Made by a program: the position numbers and the translations under genes
Shown: positions 1-7,626 of the stretch, in pieces
Layout: every line of letters begins with the position of its first letter
Position numbering within the stretch: position 1 is the stretch's first letter
Notes under the pieces: generated by a model
The model's input: only the letters and a program-made list of their open reading frames with translations
Database searches by the model: none
Told to the model about the DNA's origin: nothing
IMG/VR virus record: IMGVR_UViG_3300033233_000085
Coordinates: 1 to 40,613 of that record
Source of the DNA: a virus
Length of the DNA: 40,613 nucleotides
Direction: 5' to 3' (one strand)

Positions 1-621
1 CTTCTCAAGCGAGTCGCCGCTAAGTGCGGGTTCTCGAAATATTTCTTCGTGGACATGAACCCTCCCGCGATCGACTCGCTTGAGAAGAGGTTCCCTGAAA
101 AGAACAAGGCCGTCTTCTACGAGGACGACTGCAACGACTGCGCGTCGGATATCAGGAGCAGGATCTCTCCCGCGTCGATCAACCTCCTGGTGGCCGACCA
201 GACGAATATCCAGTTGAAGTTCGAGACGCTCAGGGTCTTGGCGGAAGGGAGAAGAGTTGACCTGATCGTGTACTTTCCGACTCTTTATTTCAACCGCACT
301 ATTCCAGTTGTCAAGGACGACGAGAAGATCAGGGGCATCAACGATTTCTTTGGCGACAACGGGGAAGGGATCGAGATCTGGAAGAACTCCCTCCCCGGGA
401 TCCGGAACGGCGCGGTTGTGGCGTATTACAAGGAGAGGTTGAAGACGATCGGATACACGTTCGACGGGACAGTGGACCAGGAGATCACGATCTTCAACGA
501 GGATAAGAACTCGGAGATGTACCGGTTGGTGTTCGCCTCGAAGCATTTGCGAGGCTACGAGTTCTGGCGCAAGATTCAGGCAATCGAGCACCATGGGCAA
601 AGAAGGCTGCCGTTTGTATGA
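1..621 (+). CDS. tcmP: three-Cys-motif partner protein TcmP, 5'-truncated by the window edge
   Basis: The reading frame is open from base 1 (Leu-Leu-Lys-Arg-Val...), so the gene starts outside the window; the GTG at 49 is an internal codon. About 206 residues remain. The C-terminal pattern LVFASKH followed by FWRKI is typical of TcmP proteins, a family of unknown biochemical role that is usually encoded beside a DUF5131 (phage Gp37/Gp68) protein carrying three cysteines. That partner follows at 662. The D-x-N motif near the start (VDMNPP) resembles a Rossmann-like nucleotide-binding edge, but this is an inference. The right-hand copy of the DUF5131 start at 40441 has no TcmP upstream, so this gene may be present only in some members of the population. 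Confidence 0.75.
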   Translation, partial: LLKRVAAKCGFSKYFFVDMNPPAIDSLEKRFPEKNKAVFYEDDCNDCASDIRSRISPASINLLVADQTNIQLKFETLRVLAEGRRVDLIVYFPTLYFNRTIPVVKDDEKIRGINDFFGDNGEGIEIWKNSLPGIRNGAVVAYYKERLKTIGYTFDGTVDQEITIFNEDKNSEMYRLVFASKHLRGYEFWRKIQAIEHHGQRRLPFV

Positions 622-661
622 GAGACGATCGAACACACTTACAAGTTTTCTTGGGGCCTGA

Positions 662-1375
662 ATGAGCCTGAATACCGCCATCGAGTGGACGGCCTCGACG
701 TGGAACCCGGTCACGGGTTGTACGAAGATCAGCGCTGGCTGCCAGAATTGTTATGCGGAGAGGATGTCGCGGCGACTCCAGGCGATGGGTCAGCCCAACT
801 ACCGCAACGGTTTCAAGGTAACGGTCCACGATCACGTCCTCTCGCTTCCCCTGCAATGGAGAAAGCCGCAGACCGTGTTCGTCAACTCCATGAGCGACCT
901 GTTCCACAAGAGTGTCCCGAAGGCTTTCATCTACCGGGCTTTCGATGTCATGAACCAGGCTGCGTGGCATACCTTCCAGGTTCTCACGAAGAGATCCGAG
1001 AGGCTCGTCGACTTGGATGGATCTCTACCTTGGCGAAAGAACATCTGGATGGGCGTGACCGTGGAGGACAAGGACAATCTCTACCGGATCGACCATCTCC
1101 GGAAGACCGGCGCGGTAACCAAGTTCCTGTCTTTCGAGCCTCTCCTCGGCCCCTTGGGGAAACTGGACCTGAGGGGCCTCGACTGGGTCATCTGCGGCGG
1201 CGAAACAGGCCCCGGCGCACGATTCATGCACCCCCATTGGGTAGAGAACCTGCGCGACCAATGCACTGAGGCGGGCGTTCCGTTCTTCTTCAAGGGATGG
1301 GGAACGAAAACGATGAAGAAAACCGACCCGGACTATATGATGATCGACGGGCGGGAGTGGAAGCAATTCCCATGA
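662..1375 (+). CDS. DUF5131 / phage Gp37-Gp68 family three-cysteine protein
   Basis: This 237-residue protein begins [14 protein letters not shown] and carries C20-x6-C27-x2-C30, the three-cysteine signature of DUF5131. These proteins are distantly radical-SAM-like and occur in phages and mobile elements; their reaction is unknown. Other conserved blocks are VNSMSDLFH (about 80-88), FQVLTKR (about 104-110), LSFEPLLG and ICGGETGPGAR (about 178-188). The order TcmP then three-Cys protein is the family's usual arrangement. From base 716 the DNA is identical to 40495-40613, while the first 54 bases differ (MSLNTA here, MGERSS there). The stop overlaps a possible ATG at 1372. Confidence 0.85.
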   Translation: MSLNTAIEWTASTWNPVTGCTKISAGCQNCYAERMSRRLQAMGQPNYRNGFKVTVHDHVLSLPLQWRKPQTVFVNSMSDLFHKSVPKAFIYRAFDVMNQAAWHTFQVLTKRSERLVDLDGSLPWRKNIWMGVTVEDKDNLYRIDHLRKTGAVTKFLSFEPLLGPLGKLDLRGLDWVICGGETGPGARFMHPHWVENLRDQCTEAGVPFFFKGWGTKTMKKTDPDYMMIDGREWKQFP

Positions 1376-1401
1376 TATCCGTTGCCAGAGGAGGCGAAAG
1401 G

Positions 1402-1773
1402 ATGAAGGCGAAGAAGGTCGTGAAGAACGCGACGTACTGGAAGAACGTGGCGATGGCGAAGGAATCGGAAACCCTGCGGGAGCGGCAAGAACTCAACGCT
1501 GCCAGGAATAAGATCCTCGCTGTTATCAACGAGGCGAACCAGATCCGCGAGGACAACAAGTCCATCCTGCGCGAGAACCAGAACCTAAAACTACAACGAG
1601 CCACCATGCAACTCCGCACCGGTGTGGATTCCCAAGCCGAGGTCGTGATGAGCATGAAAAAGGCGATGGAGTACTCGATCAACACGTCCGCCGCCCTGCT
1701 CGATGCAATGGGCGAGTTGGTCGACCGAGTCTCGGGCCGGAAGGCGAGGCGAGAGGGGGAGACCGGTCTGTGA
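1402..1773 (+). CDS. coiled-coil protein of unknown function
   Basis: This 123-residue protein is rich in Lys, Glu and Gln, with a long predicted coiled coil (about 25-90, heptad-like RENQNLKLQ region). I chose ATG 1402 because GAGGAGG lies 7 bases upstream. An in-frame ATG at 1372 overlaps the DUF5131 stop and would add ten residues. No family recognised. The stop overlaps the GTG of the next gene, so the two are probably translationally coupled. Confidence 0.6.
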   Translation: MKAKKVVKNATYWKNVAMAKESETLRERQELNAARNKILAVINEANQIREDNKSILRENQNLKLQRATMQLRTGVDSQAEVVMSMKKAMEYSINTSAALLDAMGELVDRVSGRKARREGETGL

Positions 1774-1940
1774 GTAAGCACGCCTGTCTCTGCGGTCGCG
1801 AGATCAAAACCAAAGAGGCAAAGGTTTGCCAAAGTTGTAGAACTCTGCCGTACAAAGAGGTGAAAGACCGCATCATCGAGGCGAAGAACCGGAAAAACAA
1901 TACGCTTGGAAAGAGGAAAGAGATGGGATTGACCCCATGA
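1770..1940 (+). CDS. small zinc-ribbon protein
   Basis: This 56-residue gene uses a GTG start that overlaps the previous stop (GTGA) and ends in an ATGA overlap with the next gene. It has C6-x-C8 and C20-x2-C23, a likely four-cysteine zinc site, followed by a Lys/Arg-rich tail. Function is unknown. Tight packing on both sides is the main support for it being a real gene. It is one of about ten tiny cysteine-pair proteins in the early region. Confidence 0.6.
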   Translation: MSKHACLCGREIKTKEAKVCQSCRTLPYKEVKDRIIEAKNRKNNTLGKRKEMGLTP

Positions 1941-2758
1941 AATACTTCGCCCACCTATGCAACGCCCAGGACGATGATAAGCACGATCTCCTCTTCGACC
2001 GCTACAAGTTCGAGGGCTACGGAGTCTATTGGTGGCTCTGCGAAAACGTCGGAAAACGCAAGAAGACTGCAAATGACGACCCTGAATACCTGTTCAACAT
2101 GAAACGACGAGAGCAGGAGCGAGGCACTTCAAGGAAGCGAATCGCCGAGATGATAGGATTTATGCACGACATCGGACTCGTGATCGCTGACGTTAGGGGC
2201 GACTGGATATCAGTCAGGATACCGAAATTAAATGAGTATTCCGCTGAATGGCAGAAGAGGTTGGCGAAGAAGAGGGGCTGCGAGACTCAAGAGACACTCG
2301 GGAGCGACTCAGTAGGGGCTCGGGAGCGACTCCTGCCAGAGGTAGTAGATAGAAAGAAGAGAGAGAAAGATCTTAGGCAGACAACTCCGCATTCGACCGT
2401 TCAGGCGGTCGATGCGTCGTCTGAAATCGAAGACCCGAAAGCCAGAGCGGAGGCCATGAAGGTCATCAAGGACGCCATGAAGACCATGAACATCGGAACC
2501 CCTCAACAGCAAACCCCAAAGTCCAAAGACTCGGGGAATGGGAAGATCCCAACGGCTTCAGGTCCAGAAGTCGAGGCGATGGGTATCCAACTCGAAGTCA
2601 GTGGCTTCGTGGGACCATTGGTCCAGGACATCCTCGATGCATGGTGGGCCTTCCACACGGGAACGCACAACGAGTACGCACTCGCGGCGGCTCTTGACAA
2701 GCACGGAATCAAAGGGCAAGATCGGTCAAGAGTCTACCAAACCCTCGGAGTTGTATGA
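1937..2758 (+). CDS. DUF4373-like replication-initiation / replisome-organiser protein
   Basis: The 273-residue protein opens with a block like the DUF4373 (Lin1244/Lin1753) N-terminal domain: DDDKHDLLFDRYKFEGYGVYWWL pattern (about 12-34), then a winged-helix-like stretch to about residue 100. Such domains occur in phage DnaD-like replication proteins that load the host helicase. The middle is a low-complexity linker and the C-terminal 70 residues form a separate small domain. The gene lies directly before a 400-base non-coding stretch holding repeats and a DnaA box, which fits a replication initiator next to its origin. The exact role is inferred; a transcription factor is the alternative. 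Confidence 0.55.
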   Translation: MKYFAHLCNAQDDDKHDLLFDRYKFEGYGVYWWLCENVGKRKKTANDDPEYLFNMKRREQERGTSRKRIAEMIGFMHDIGLVIADVRGDWISVRIPKLNEYSAEWQKRLAKKRGCETQETLGSDSVGARERLLPEVVDRKKREKDLRQTTPHSTVQAVDASSEIEDPKARAEAMKVIKDAMKTMNIGTPQQQTPKSKDSGNGKIPTASGPEVEAMGIQLEVSGFVGPLVQDILDAWWAFHTGTHNEYALAAALDKHGIKGQDRSRVYQTLGVV

Positions 2759-2880
2759 GAAATGAGAGATTCCAATCTCACCGTACCGAAAAAGGTACAC
2801 GGGCCTTTCCCTGCAACAAAGTGTTGCATAGTGCACCAATCCGTTGCATCCCCGCTGTTCTACGGCGCAACACCCAAACC

Positions 2881-2889
2881 TGTGGATAA
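2881..2889 (-). promoter_or_regulatory. DnaA box TTATCCACA
   Basis: The plus strand reads TGTGGATAA, the exact complement of the consensus DnaA box TTATCCACA. One exact 9-mer could arise by chance in 40 kb, but its place between GTTGCAT repeats and an AT-rich palindrome, after a replication-type gene, supports a role. Confidence 0.5.
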
Positions 2890-3030
2890 CTTCATGAGCA
2901 ATATCAATGGGATAGGCCAGCGTCCGGTAATATATATTATGTCAAATCGTGAGGTAAGTGTATGAGATCATTGATGATTGTGTCAAGTTATGGGGTAATT
3001 ATGTGGGCGAATCAGGCGTTTTATTTGCGC

Positions 3031-3058
3031 GAGGGGGGCGGGGGTGGGGGTACCCCCC
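3031..3058. repeat. G-run with GGGGGTACCCCC palindrome
   Basis: Three to four G-tracts (6, 5 and 5 Gs) run into a perfect GGGGGTACCCCC palindrome. The tract could fold as a hairpin or a G-quadruplex. It lies about 100 bases before the radical SAM gene. No T-tract follows, so a standard terminator is not supported. Confidence 0.4.
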
Positions 3059-3158
3059 GGAAAAGCCACGCGCCCGCTCGTTTCAGGACCTCCCCGGCTA
3101 TTTTCCGTAGTTTTCCCCACCTCTGTTTTTTGAAGTTCTACGATTTTAGGAGGATAGA

Positions 3159-3980
3159 TTGCGTGTGATCCGGGTTTTCCCAAGGGAGACGAAGGCTACT
3201 CCAACCGATGCCCTTGTCCGGGTTGGCGTTGGGCCGACGCTTTTCGATTCTGCCGACGAGGTCCATATCAGCGCGACTTTCTCGTGGGACCTCCCGATTG
3301 TCGACCACCTCGCGAAGGAATGGTCCGCCATCGCCCCCGTGAAGGTTGGCGGCCCTGCGATGGGGATGCCAGGGGGCGAGTTCTGCCCCGGCGAGTTTCT
3401 TCGCCCCGGCTACGTCATCACTTCTCGTGGATGCCCGAATCGGTGTTGGTTCTGCGACGTCTGGCGACGGGAGGGTCCGATCCGAGAGTTGCAGATCACG
3501 AACGGCGTGAACGTGTTGGACGACAACCTTCTCGCGTGTTCCGATGCCCACATTAGCGGCGTGTTCGATATGCTCGCTCGGGTGAGGACGTCAAAGACGC
3601 GGGTCGTTTTCACGGGGGGACTTGAGGCGGCACGGCTGAAGGAGTGGCACGTTCTCCGGTTGCGGGATCTCCACCCGCATGGGATATTCTTCGCCTATGA
3701 CACCCCGGATGATCTCGCGCCTTTGCGCCGGGCGGGGGAGATGATTCTTGGAACGGTTTACAAGCGGGGGTCGCATTGCCTCCGGGCCTACGTCCTCGTA
3801 GGTTATCCGAAGGACACAATGGAATCCGCAGAAAAAAGGATGCGCGAGTGCCTCGCCGCCGGGTTCACGCCGATGGCGATGCTCTACCGCGACCGAGAGG
3901 GCAAGCGCGATCCTTCTTGGGCGCGGTGGCAACGAATATGGGCTCGCCCCGCGCTAATTTACGCCGCCGGAGGTTTTTAA
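3159..3980 (+). CDS. radical SAM protein
   Basis: The 273-residue protein has C92-x3-C96-x2-C99 (RGCPNRCWFC), the radical SAM motif that binds a 4Fe-4S cluster and S-adenosylmethionine. The region before it (about 20-70) reads like the small N-terminal domain found in B12-binding-type radical SAM proteins, shortened. I chose TTG 3159 because AGGAGG ends 5 bases upstream; GTG 3165 is the alternative. The substrate cannot be read from the sequence. The gene stands between the candidate origin and the terminase genes, so modification of phage or host nucleic acid is possible but is inference only. Its stop overlaps the next ATG. Confidence 0.85.
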   Translation: MRVIRVFPRETKATPTDALVRVGVGPTLFDSADEVHISATFSWDLPIVDHLAKEWSAIAPVKVGGPAMGMPGGEFCPGEFLRPGYVITSRGCPNRCWFCDVWRREGPIRELQITNGVNVLDDNLLACSDAHISGVFDMLARVRTSKTRVVFTGGLEAARLKEWHVLRLRDLHPHGIFFAYDTPDDLAPLRRAGEMILGTVYKRGSHCLRAYVLVGYPKDTMESAEKRMRECLAAGFTPMAMLYRDREGKRDPSWARWQRIWARPALIYAAGGF

Positions 3981-4645
3981 TGACGATCGTGAAGGATTCG
4001 CCGAAGGAAGTCGTTGTGCCGGAGGTAGTCGGGCCGGATGTTCGGAAGGTATCTCGCCGGGAGCGTCCTGGGGAGTTTGGTTTAGCGGGTCAGGGTCGGG
4101 CTGCGGTTTATCAGGGGGAGCGTCCTGACGATGCCCAGGTGAAGGCGATGGCTCCTCCGAAGCCGGCGAGCAAGCGGGCGTTGAGCCGGATGGGCCTGAC
4201 GAGGAAGGAGGCGACGTACCTCCAGGCGTTGGTGGGCTCGAAGACTCACATTGAGGCATACGAGCGGGCGTTTCCGATGGGGAAGGCGAAGTACGCATCG
4301 CGGAGGAAGCAAGCCTCTCGGATCCACACCTCGATTCTCGGGAAGATCGGGGACGAGGGTTTGATGGAGGCGATGGGGATCGGGAAGCAAGCGACGTTCG
4401 AGAAACTCCGGCAGTTGAAGGACGCGAAGGTCATCAAGGCGTTCATCGTGCCGGAGAGCGGGGCGGTGGTCGAGGCTGGTCCTTACGAGGACAACCAGAC
4501 GCAGTTGGGGGCGACGAAGTTGCTGACGCAGATTCACAAGCTGGTGCCGGACGAAAAGGGCGGTGGTGGCGGTACGGTGATCGTGAACGTGGTGCAATAT
4601 AACCCTCCAGATTTTCCAAAATGGCCGGGAGGGGGTAGGGTATAA
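3980..4645 (+). CDS. terS: terminase small subunit (probable)
   Basis: This 221-residue protein starts at an ATG overlapping the radical SAM stop, with GGAGG just upstream. The first 65 residues look disordered. Residues about 66-130 form a basic helix-turn-helix-like block (LTRKEATYLQALV, then THIEAYERAF), the pattern of small terminase subunits that recognise DNA for packaging. The C-terminal part (about 175-221) is Gly/Pro-rich. It lies three genes before the large subunit, with two HNH proteins between, an arrangement common in phages. Assignment rests on the motif and position. Confidence 0.7.
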   Translation: MTIVKDSPKEVVVPEVVGPDVRKVSRRERPGEFGLAGQGRAAVYQGERPDDAQVKAMAPPKPASKRALSRMGLTRKEATYLQALVGSKTHIEAYERAFPMGKAKYASRRKQASRIHTSILGKIGDEGLMEAMGIGKQATFEKLRQLKDAKVIKAFIVPESGAVVEAGPYEDNQTQLGATKLLTQIHKLVPDEKGGGGGTVIVNVVQYNPPDFPKWPGGGRV

Positions 4646-5301
4646 TGGACAACAAGGAGGCCCGCCGCGCTTACGAAAAGCAATGGCGGGAGAAAAACAA
4701 GGAGCGGTGCGCGGCGGCATCGCGGCGATGGCGAGAACGGCACCTGGAGAAAGTTCGCGAGAAGGGACGCGAGGCGGCGGGAAGGTTCCGGCAGTCTCCG
4801 CGATGGATGTCGAAAGAATGGATCGAGAAGCGAGCCAAGTGGCGCAAGGCTGACCTGGATAAGTTTCGGGAGAGGCGATGTATCCAGAGGGCCGAATATA
4901 AACAACGCCCCGAGGTGAAGGAACGAGAGAACGCTCGGCAGCGGGCCGCGAACGCGACCGGGAACTCTGCCGCTCAACTCCGGCGAGCGGAGACTCGTTC
5001 CGCCATCAACGCCTACAAGGTTGAGCATGGGTGTTGTGTCTGTGGGTACAAGAAGTGCGCGTCGGCGATTCACTTCCACCACGATCGCCCCGGAGAGAAA
5101 GAATTTACTCTCGCCACCGCAGTTGTCCATAAGATGTCGTTCGATAAAATTCTGGACGAGATGGAGAAGTGCGCCTTACTGTGCGCGAACTGTCACGCTG
5201 AAGTTCACGCCGGGGAGCGCGAACTGCCGAGCAAGCGGCCCCCGAGTTTCGAGAAGTGGGTTCAGGCAAGGCATAAAACCCCGGGAGGTGGGAGAGTATG
5301 A
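4645..5301 (+). CDS. HNH endonuclease, free-standing
   Basis: The 218-residue protein starts at ATG 4645 overlapping the previous stop (TAATG). The N-terminal 110 residues are very rich in Arg, Lys and Glu, with repeated RRAYEKQWREKNKER-like segments typical of DNA-binding arms of phage HNH proteins. The C-terminal HNH domain has cysteines 130/131, 133 and 138, then H143-x-HH146, and CxxCH (C180, C183, H184) ending at H188. It probably nicks or cuts DNA. HNH proteins beside terminase genes can take part in packaging or behave as homing nucleases; the sequence does not separate these. Confidence 0.85.
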   Translation: MDNKEARRAYEKQWREKNKERCAAASRRWRERHLEKVREKGREAAGRFRQSPRWMSKEWIEKRAKWRKADLDKFRERRCIQRAEYKQRPEVKERENARQRAANATGNSAAQLRRAETRSAINAYKVEHGCCVCGYKKCASAIHFHHDRPGEKEFTLATAVVHKMSFDKILDEMEKCALLCANCHAEVHAGERELPSKRPPSFEKWVQARHKTPGGGRV

Positions 5302-5447
5302 ACAGATTTCTGCGGCGGTTGTTCTGTTGGTTTTTCGGGCACGGCGATCTGAGGATCCGTCTGGTCAACGCGAAGACTCGCACCACGGTGTACACCTGCG
5401 GGGATTGCGGCGCGGTGTGGGCGGAGCGGGACGGGGTGCAGGCATGA
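5298..5447 (+). CDS. small zinc-finger-like protein
   Basis: This 49-residue gene starts at ATG 5298 overlapping the HNH stop (ATGA) and ends overlapping the next ATG at 5444. It has an N-terminal Arg/Phe/Trp-rich segment and a single C-x2-C (CGDC) near residue 34. Support is the tight ATGA packing on both sides. Function unknown. Confidence 0.5.
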   Translation: MNRFLRRLFCWFFGHGDLRIRLVNAKTRTTVYTCGDCGAVWAERDGVQA

Positions 5448-5866
5448 AGAAGAAGAGGCGGGTGAAGTTGCCGTCGTTGAAGCGGCTCCAAGCGCGGGCG
5501 GATCGGTTGTGGTCGAAGATGATTTTGGCGGACGGGACGGGGGCGTGCCAGGTGTGCCACAAGCGGGAGTCCATCTCCGCGCATCATATTTTTCATAAGG
5601 GGGCGCATGGTCGGGCGCGGTACGACCGGAGGAACGGCTTGCCGATCTGCCGTGGCTGTCACTTGCGGGAGCGGTTTGATCCGACGCCGGTGGTGTTCGC
5701 CGCAATGCGGTACCAGCGGATCCCGGTGATGTGGGCCTTGGAGAGAGACGTCTCTGAATCCAGCGGGCAGTACGTCTGGACCCGCGAGCGGCTGAACATG
5801 GTCATCATCGCGATGGAGACGATCCTGGAAGGGGTGCCGAATGCCGTCGATTCAGCTGCCGAGTAA
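5444..5866 (+). CDS. NinG/HNH-like nuclease
   Basis: The 140-residue protein (ATG 5444, overlapping the upstream stop) has the treble-clef pattern C35-x2-C38, AHH at 46-48 (catalytic-type His), then RYD...NGLPIC69-x2-C72-H73. The same order occurs in lambda NinG and related phage HNH proteins. The segment before it (LKRLQARADRLWSK) also fits NinG-like proteins. It is likely a structure-specific or nicking nuclease. It overlaps the start of the terminase large subunit by 26 bases, so it probably functions with packaging or recombination. Confidence 0.75.
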   Translation: MKKKRRVKLPSLKRLQARADRLWSKMILADGTGACQVCHKRESISAHHIFHKGAHGRARYDRRNGLPICRGCHLRERFDPTPVVFAAMRYQRIPVMWALERDVSESSGQYVWTRERLNMVIIAMETILEGVPNAVDSAAE

Positions 5867-7289
5867 TTTCAACCCGAGGTCGTATCAGTTGCCCGTGATG
5901 TCGGCGTTCGAGGCTGGATGCCGCCGGGCCGCGCTGGTGTGGCATCGGCGGGCGGGCAAGGACAAGGTCGGGCTGGCGGTGACGTCGAAGGAGTTGTGGG
6001 ACCGGCCCGGCGTGTACTGGCACCTGTTCCCGCTGTTGAATCAGGGCCGGAAGATTCTGTGGGACGGTAGGGGCCGGGACGGGAAATCATTCCTCGACGC
6101 CTTCCCTGCCGAGATCATCAAACGGAAACTCGATCAGGAGATGAAGATCGAGTTTACGAACGGCTCGCTCTGGCAGGTTGTCGGCGTGGACAACGTCGAT
6201 GCGTTGGTTGGCGCGAACCCTCGAGGGATCGTCTTCTCCGAGTGGTCGCTCATGGATCCCGTGGTCTGGAAACTTCTTCAGCCGATCCTGCTGGAGAACG
6301 GCGGGTGGGCGATGTTCATCTACACGCCTCGCGGGAAGAACCACGGGTACACGACGTACAAGGTTGCAAGCCGGGACCCTGAATGGTTCTGCTCGTTGAA
6401 GACCGTTCGAGATACGATTCGGGATGCGCCGGGGGAGGCGGGCGGAGCCGTGATCCTGGAATCGGACATTGACAAGATCCGTCGCGAGGGGGATGAGGAA
6501 GGGAACGTCCCGGATGAGGATACGATTCAGCAGGAGTACTACTGCTCATTTTCCGGGAACCTCCAGGGCGCGATCTACGGGACTCAGATGTCGATGGCGG
6601 ATCGTGAGGGAAGGATCTGCCGAGTTCCGTGGGAACCTCGCTTCGCCGTCCAGACCGCATGGGACTTGGGTTTGAGCGACTCGATGATCGTCGGATGTTT
6701 TCAAATCATCGGACGCGAATGGAGATGGATCAACTACTACGAGAACAAGAAGATGGGCAACAGGGTTTCCAAGGAGGGGTATGAGCCGGGGATGCTCGGC
6801 GCGATCAAGTGGCTGAAGGAGCAGCCGTACACGTTCGACCGGCACTACGCCCCGCACGACGCATCGGCGGGCGAGATCTCTTCCGGCAAGAGTCGGCAGG
6901 AGTTCGCCCGGCTTCATGGGATCGAGTTGTCGATCGTTCCGAAGCACACGATCGAGGACGGGATCGACGCCGTTCGTCGGCAGTATTCGAGCATGGTGTT
7001 CGATGAGAGGAACTGCGACGCGCTCATCAACGCCGCCCGCTCATATCGGTACGAGTGGGATGAGAAGAAGGCGTCGTTTTCCCGGAAGCCGTTTCACGAC
7101 TGGTCTTCCCACGGGTGCGACTGTATGCGATATGGTGTGATGGGGTACATCCCTCCTGTGGCGAAGGATATGCCCGTGGTCGCGACCGGCATGGACTTCA
7201 ATCCGCTGAACTACGAGAAGGACCTGCGGGGGTTGCCGACCGAAGCCGCATGGGAGTTCGATCCCTTCACGGGGATGCCTCGGAGGTGA
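5841..7289 (+). CDS. terL: terminase large subunit
   Basis: The 482-residue protein has the packaging ATPase-nuclease architecture. A Walker A-like loop HRRAGKDK is at 35-42, a Walker B-like strand GIVFSEW at 129-135, and a motif III-like stretch IYTPRGKNHG follows at about 160. The RNase H-like nuclease half shows AWDLGLSD (D275), HYAPHDA (D340) and HDWSSHGCD (D420/D427). The Walker A form with His-Arg-Arg is common among T7-like and related terminases. The ATG at 5841 lies inside the preceding HNH gene. It drives DNA into the procapsid together with the 3980 gene product and the portal at 8007. Confidence 0.92.
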   Translation: MPSIQLPSNFNPRSYQLPVMSAFEAGCRRAALVWHRRAGKDKVGLAVTSKELWDRPGVYWHLFPLLNQGRKILWDGRGRDGKSFLDAFPAEIIKRKLDQEMKIEFTNGSLWQVVGVDNVDALVGANPRGIVFSEWSLMDPVVWKLLQPILLENGGWAMFIYTPRGKNHGYTTYKVASRDPEWFCSLKTVRDTIRDAPGEAGGAVILESDIDKIRREGDEEGNVPDEDTIQQEYYCSFSGNLQGAIYGTQMSMADREGRICRVPWEPRFAVQTAWDLGLSDSMIVGCFQIIGREWRWINYYENKKMGNRVSKEGYEPGMLGAIKWLKEQPYTFDRHYAPHDASAGEISSGKSRQEFARLHGIELSIVPKHTIEDGIDAVRRQYSSMVFDERNCDALINAARSYRYEWDEKKASFSRKPFHDWSSHGCDCMRYGVMGYIPPVAKDMPVVATGMDFNPLNYEKDLRGLPTEAAWEFDPFTGMPRR

Positions 7290-7423
7290 TCCGGGTATTC
7301 CCCACGGTGATGATCGTGTTGAGCGTTGGGGCGTCTATCGCGTATGCCGCCGACGGTACAAACTGGCGGATGGCGGTGTACTGGGCCGCCGCGGCGGTGT
7401 TGAATTACGTGGTGACGTGGTGA
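7286..7423 (+). CDS. small membrane protein
   Basis: A GTG start overlaps the terminase stop (GTGA) and gives 45 residues with two hydrophobic segments (about 8-20 and 28-42). ATG 7310 would be a shorter alternative. No family recognised; its position between terminase and portal gives no clear hint. Low-complexity membrane ORFs can be accidental, but the overlap supports translation. Confidence 0.4.
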   Translation: MIRVFPTVMIVLSVGASIAYAADGTNWRMAVYWAAAAVLNYVVTW

Positions 7424-7426
7424 TTT

Positions 7427-7462
7427 TTCTGCTTGACTTTTCCGGGGAAGATCTATAAGCGT
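7427..7462 (+). promoter_or_regulatory. promoter-like element, copy 1
   Basis: TTGACT (7433-7438) and TATAAG (7454-7459) are 15 bases apart. The flanks TTTTCTGC before and CGT after also match the second copy at 10809-10845, so the element is longer than two hexamers. The ATG of the next gene is only 14 bases after TATAAG, so a normal start point would remove its ribosome site; transcription may begin earlier or serve the portal operon downstream. Confidence 0.5.
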
Positions 7463-7472
7463 GGGAGGTATC

Positions 7473-7625
7473 ATGCCTCTCCAGAGCAAGGCGCAGATGA
7501 GGTGGATGTTTGCGAATCATCCCGCGATGGCGAAACGGTGGATGAAGGAAACACCTGATCCGAAGAATTTGCCCGAGCACAAGAAGCCCGGCAAGACGTT
7601 CCTCACGAAGACGGCGGGAGGGTGA
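7473..7625 (+). CDS. small conserved phage protein (SKAQ...MFANHP...KRW type)
   Basis: The 50-residue protein has GGGAGG 6 bases before its ATG. The pattern SKAQMRWMFANHP followed by MAKRWMKETP is one I recognise from small phage proteins encoded next to portal genes; no function is known. A basic, Trp-containing amphipathic segment (10-26) suggests binding to a virion protein or nucleic acid. It is followed after one base by the next gene. Confidence 0.7.
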   Translation: MPLQSKAQMRWMFANHPAMAKRWMKETPDPKNLPEHKKPGKTFLTKTAGG

Positions 7626-7626
7626 T

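Larger units (their letters stand above)
2759..3158. other. non-coding region, candidate replication origin
   Basis: This 400-base stretch has no convincing gene. It holds an inverted repeat (GAGATT/AATCTC, 2766-2779), a GTACC/GGTAC hairpin (2783-2798), TGCAAC/GTTGCA arms (2812-2828), a second GTTGCAT exactly 20 bases after the first (2823 and 2843), a perfect DnaA box (2881-2889), the palindrome TAATATATATTA (2928-2939), and a G-run hairpin (3031-3058). It is more AT-rich than its surroundings. The layout resembles a theta-type origin beside its initiator gene; this is inference without experimental support. Confidence 0.45.

Noticed and set aside
2762-3168. Two short plus-strand open frames (67 and 68 codons) in the candidate origin region
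   Set aside because: No protein-like pattern, no ribosome site, and they run through the repeats, the DnaA box and the G-tract.
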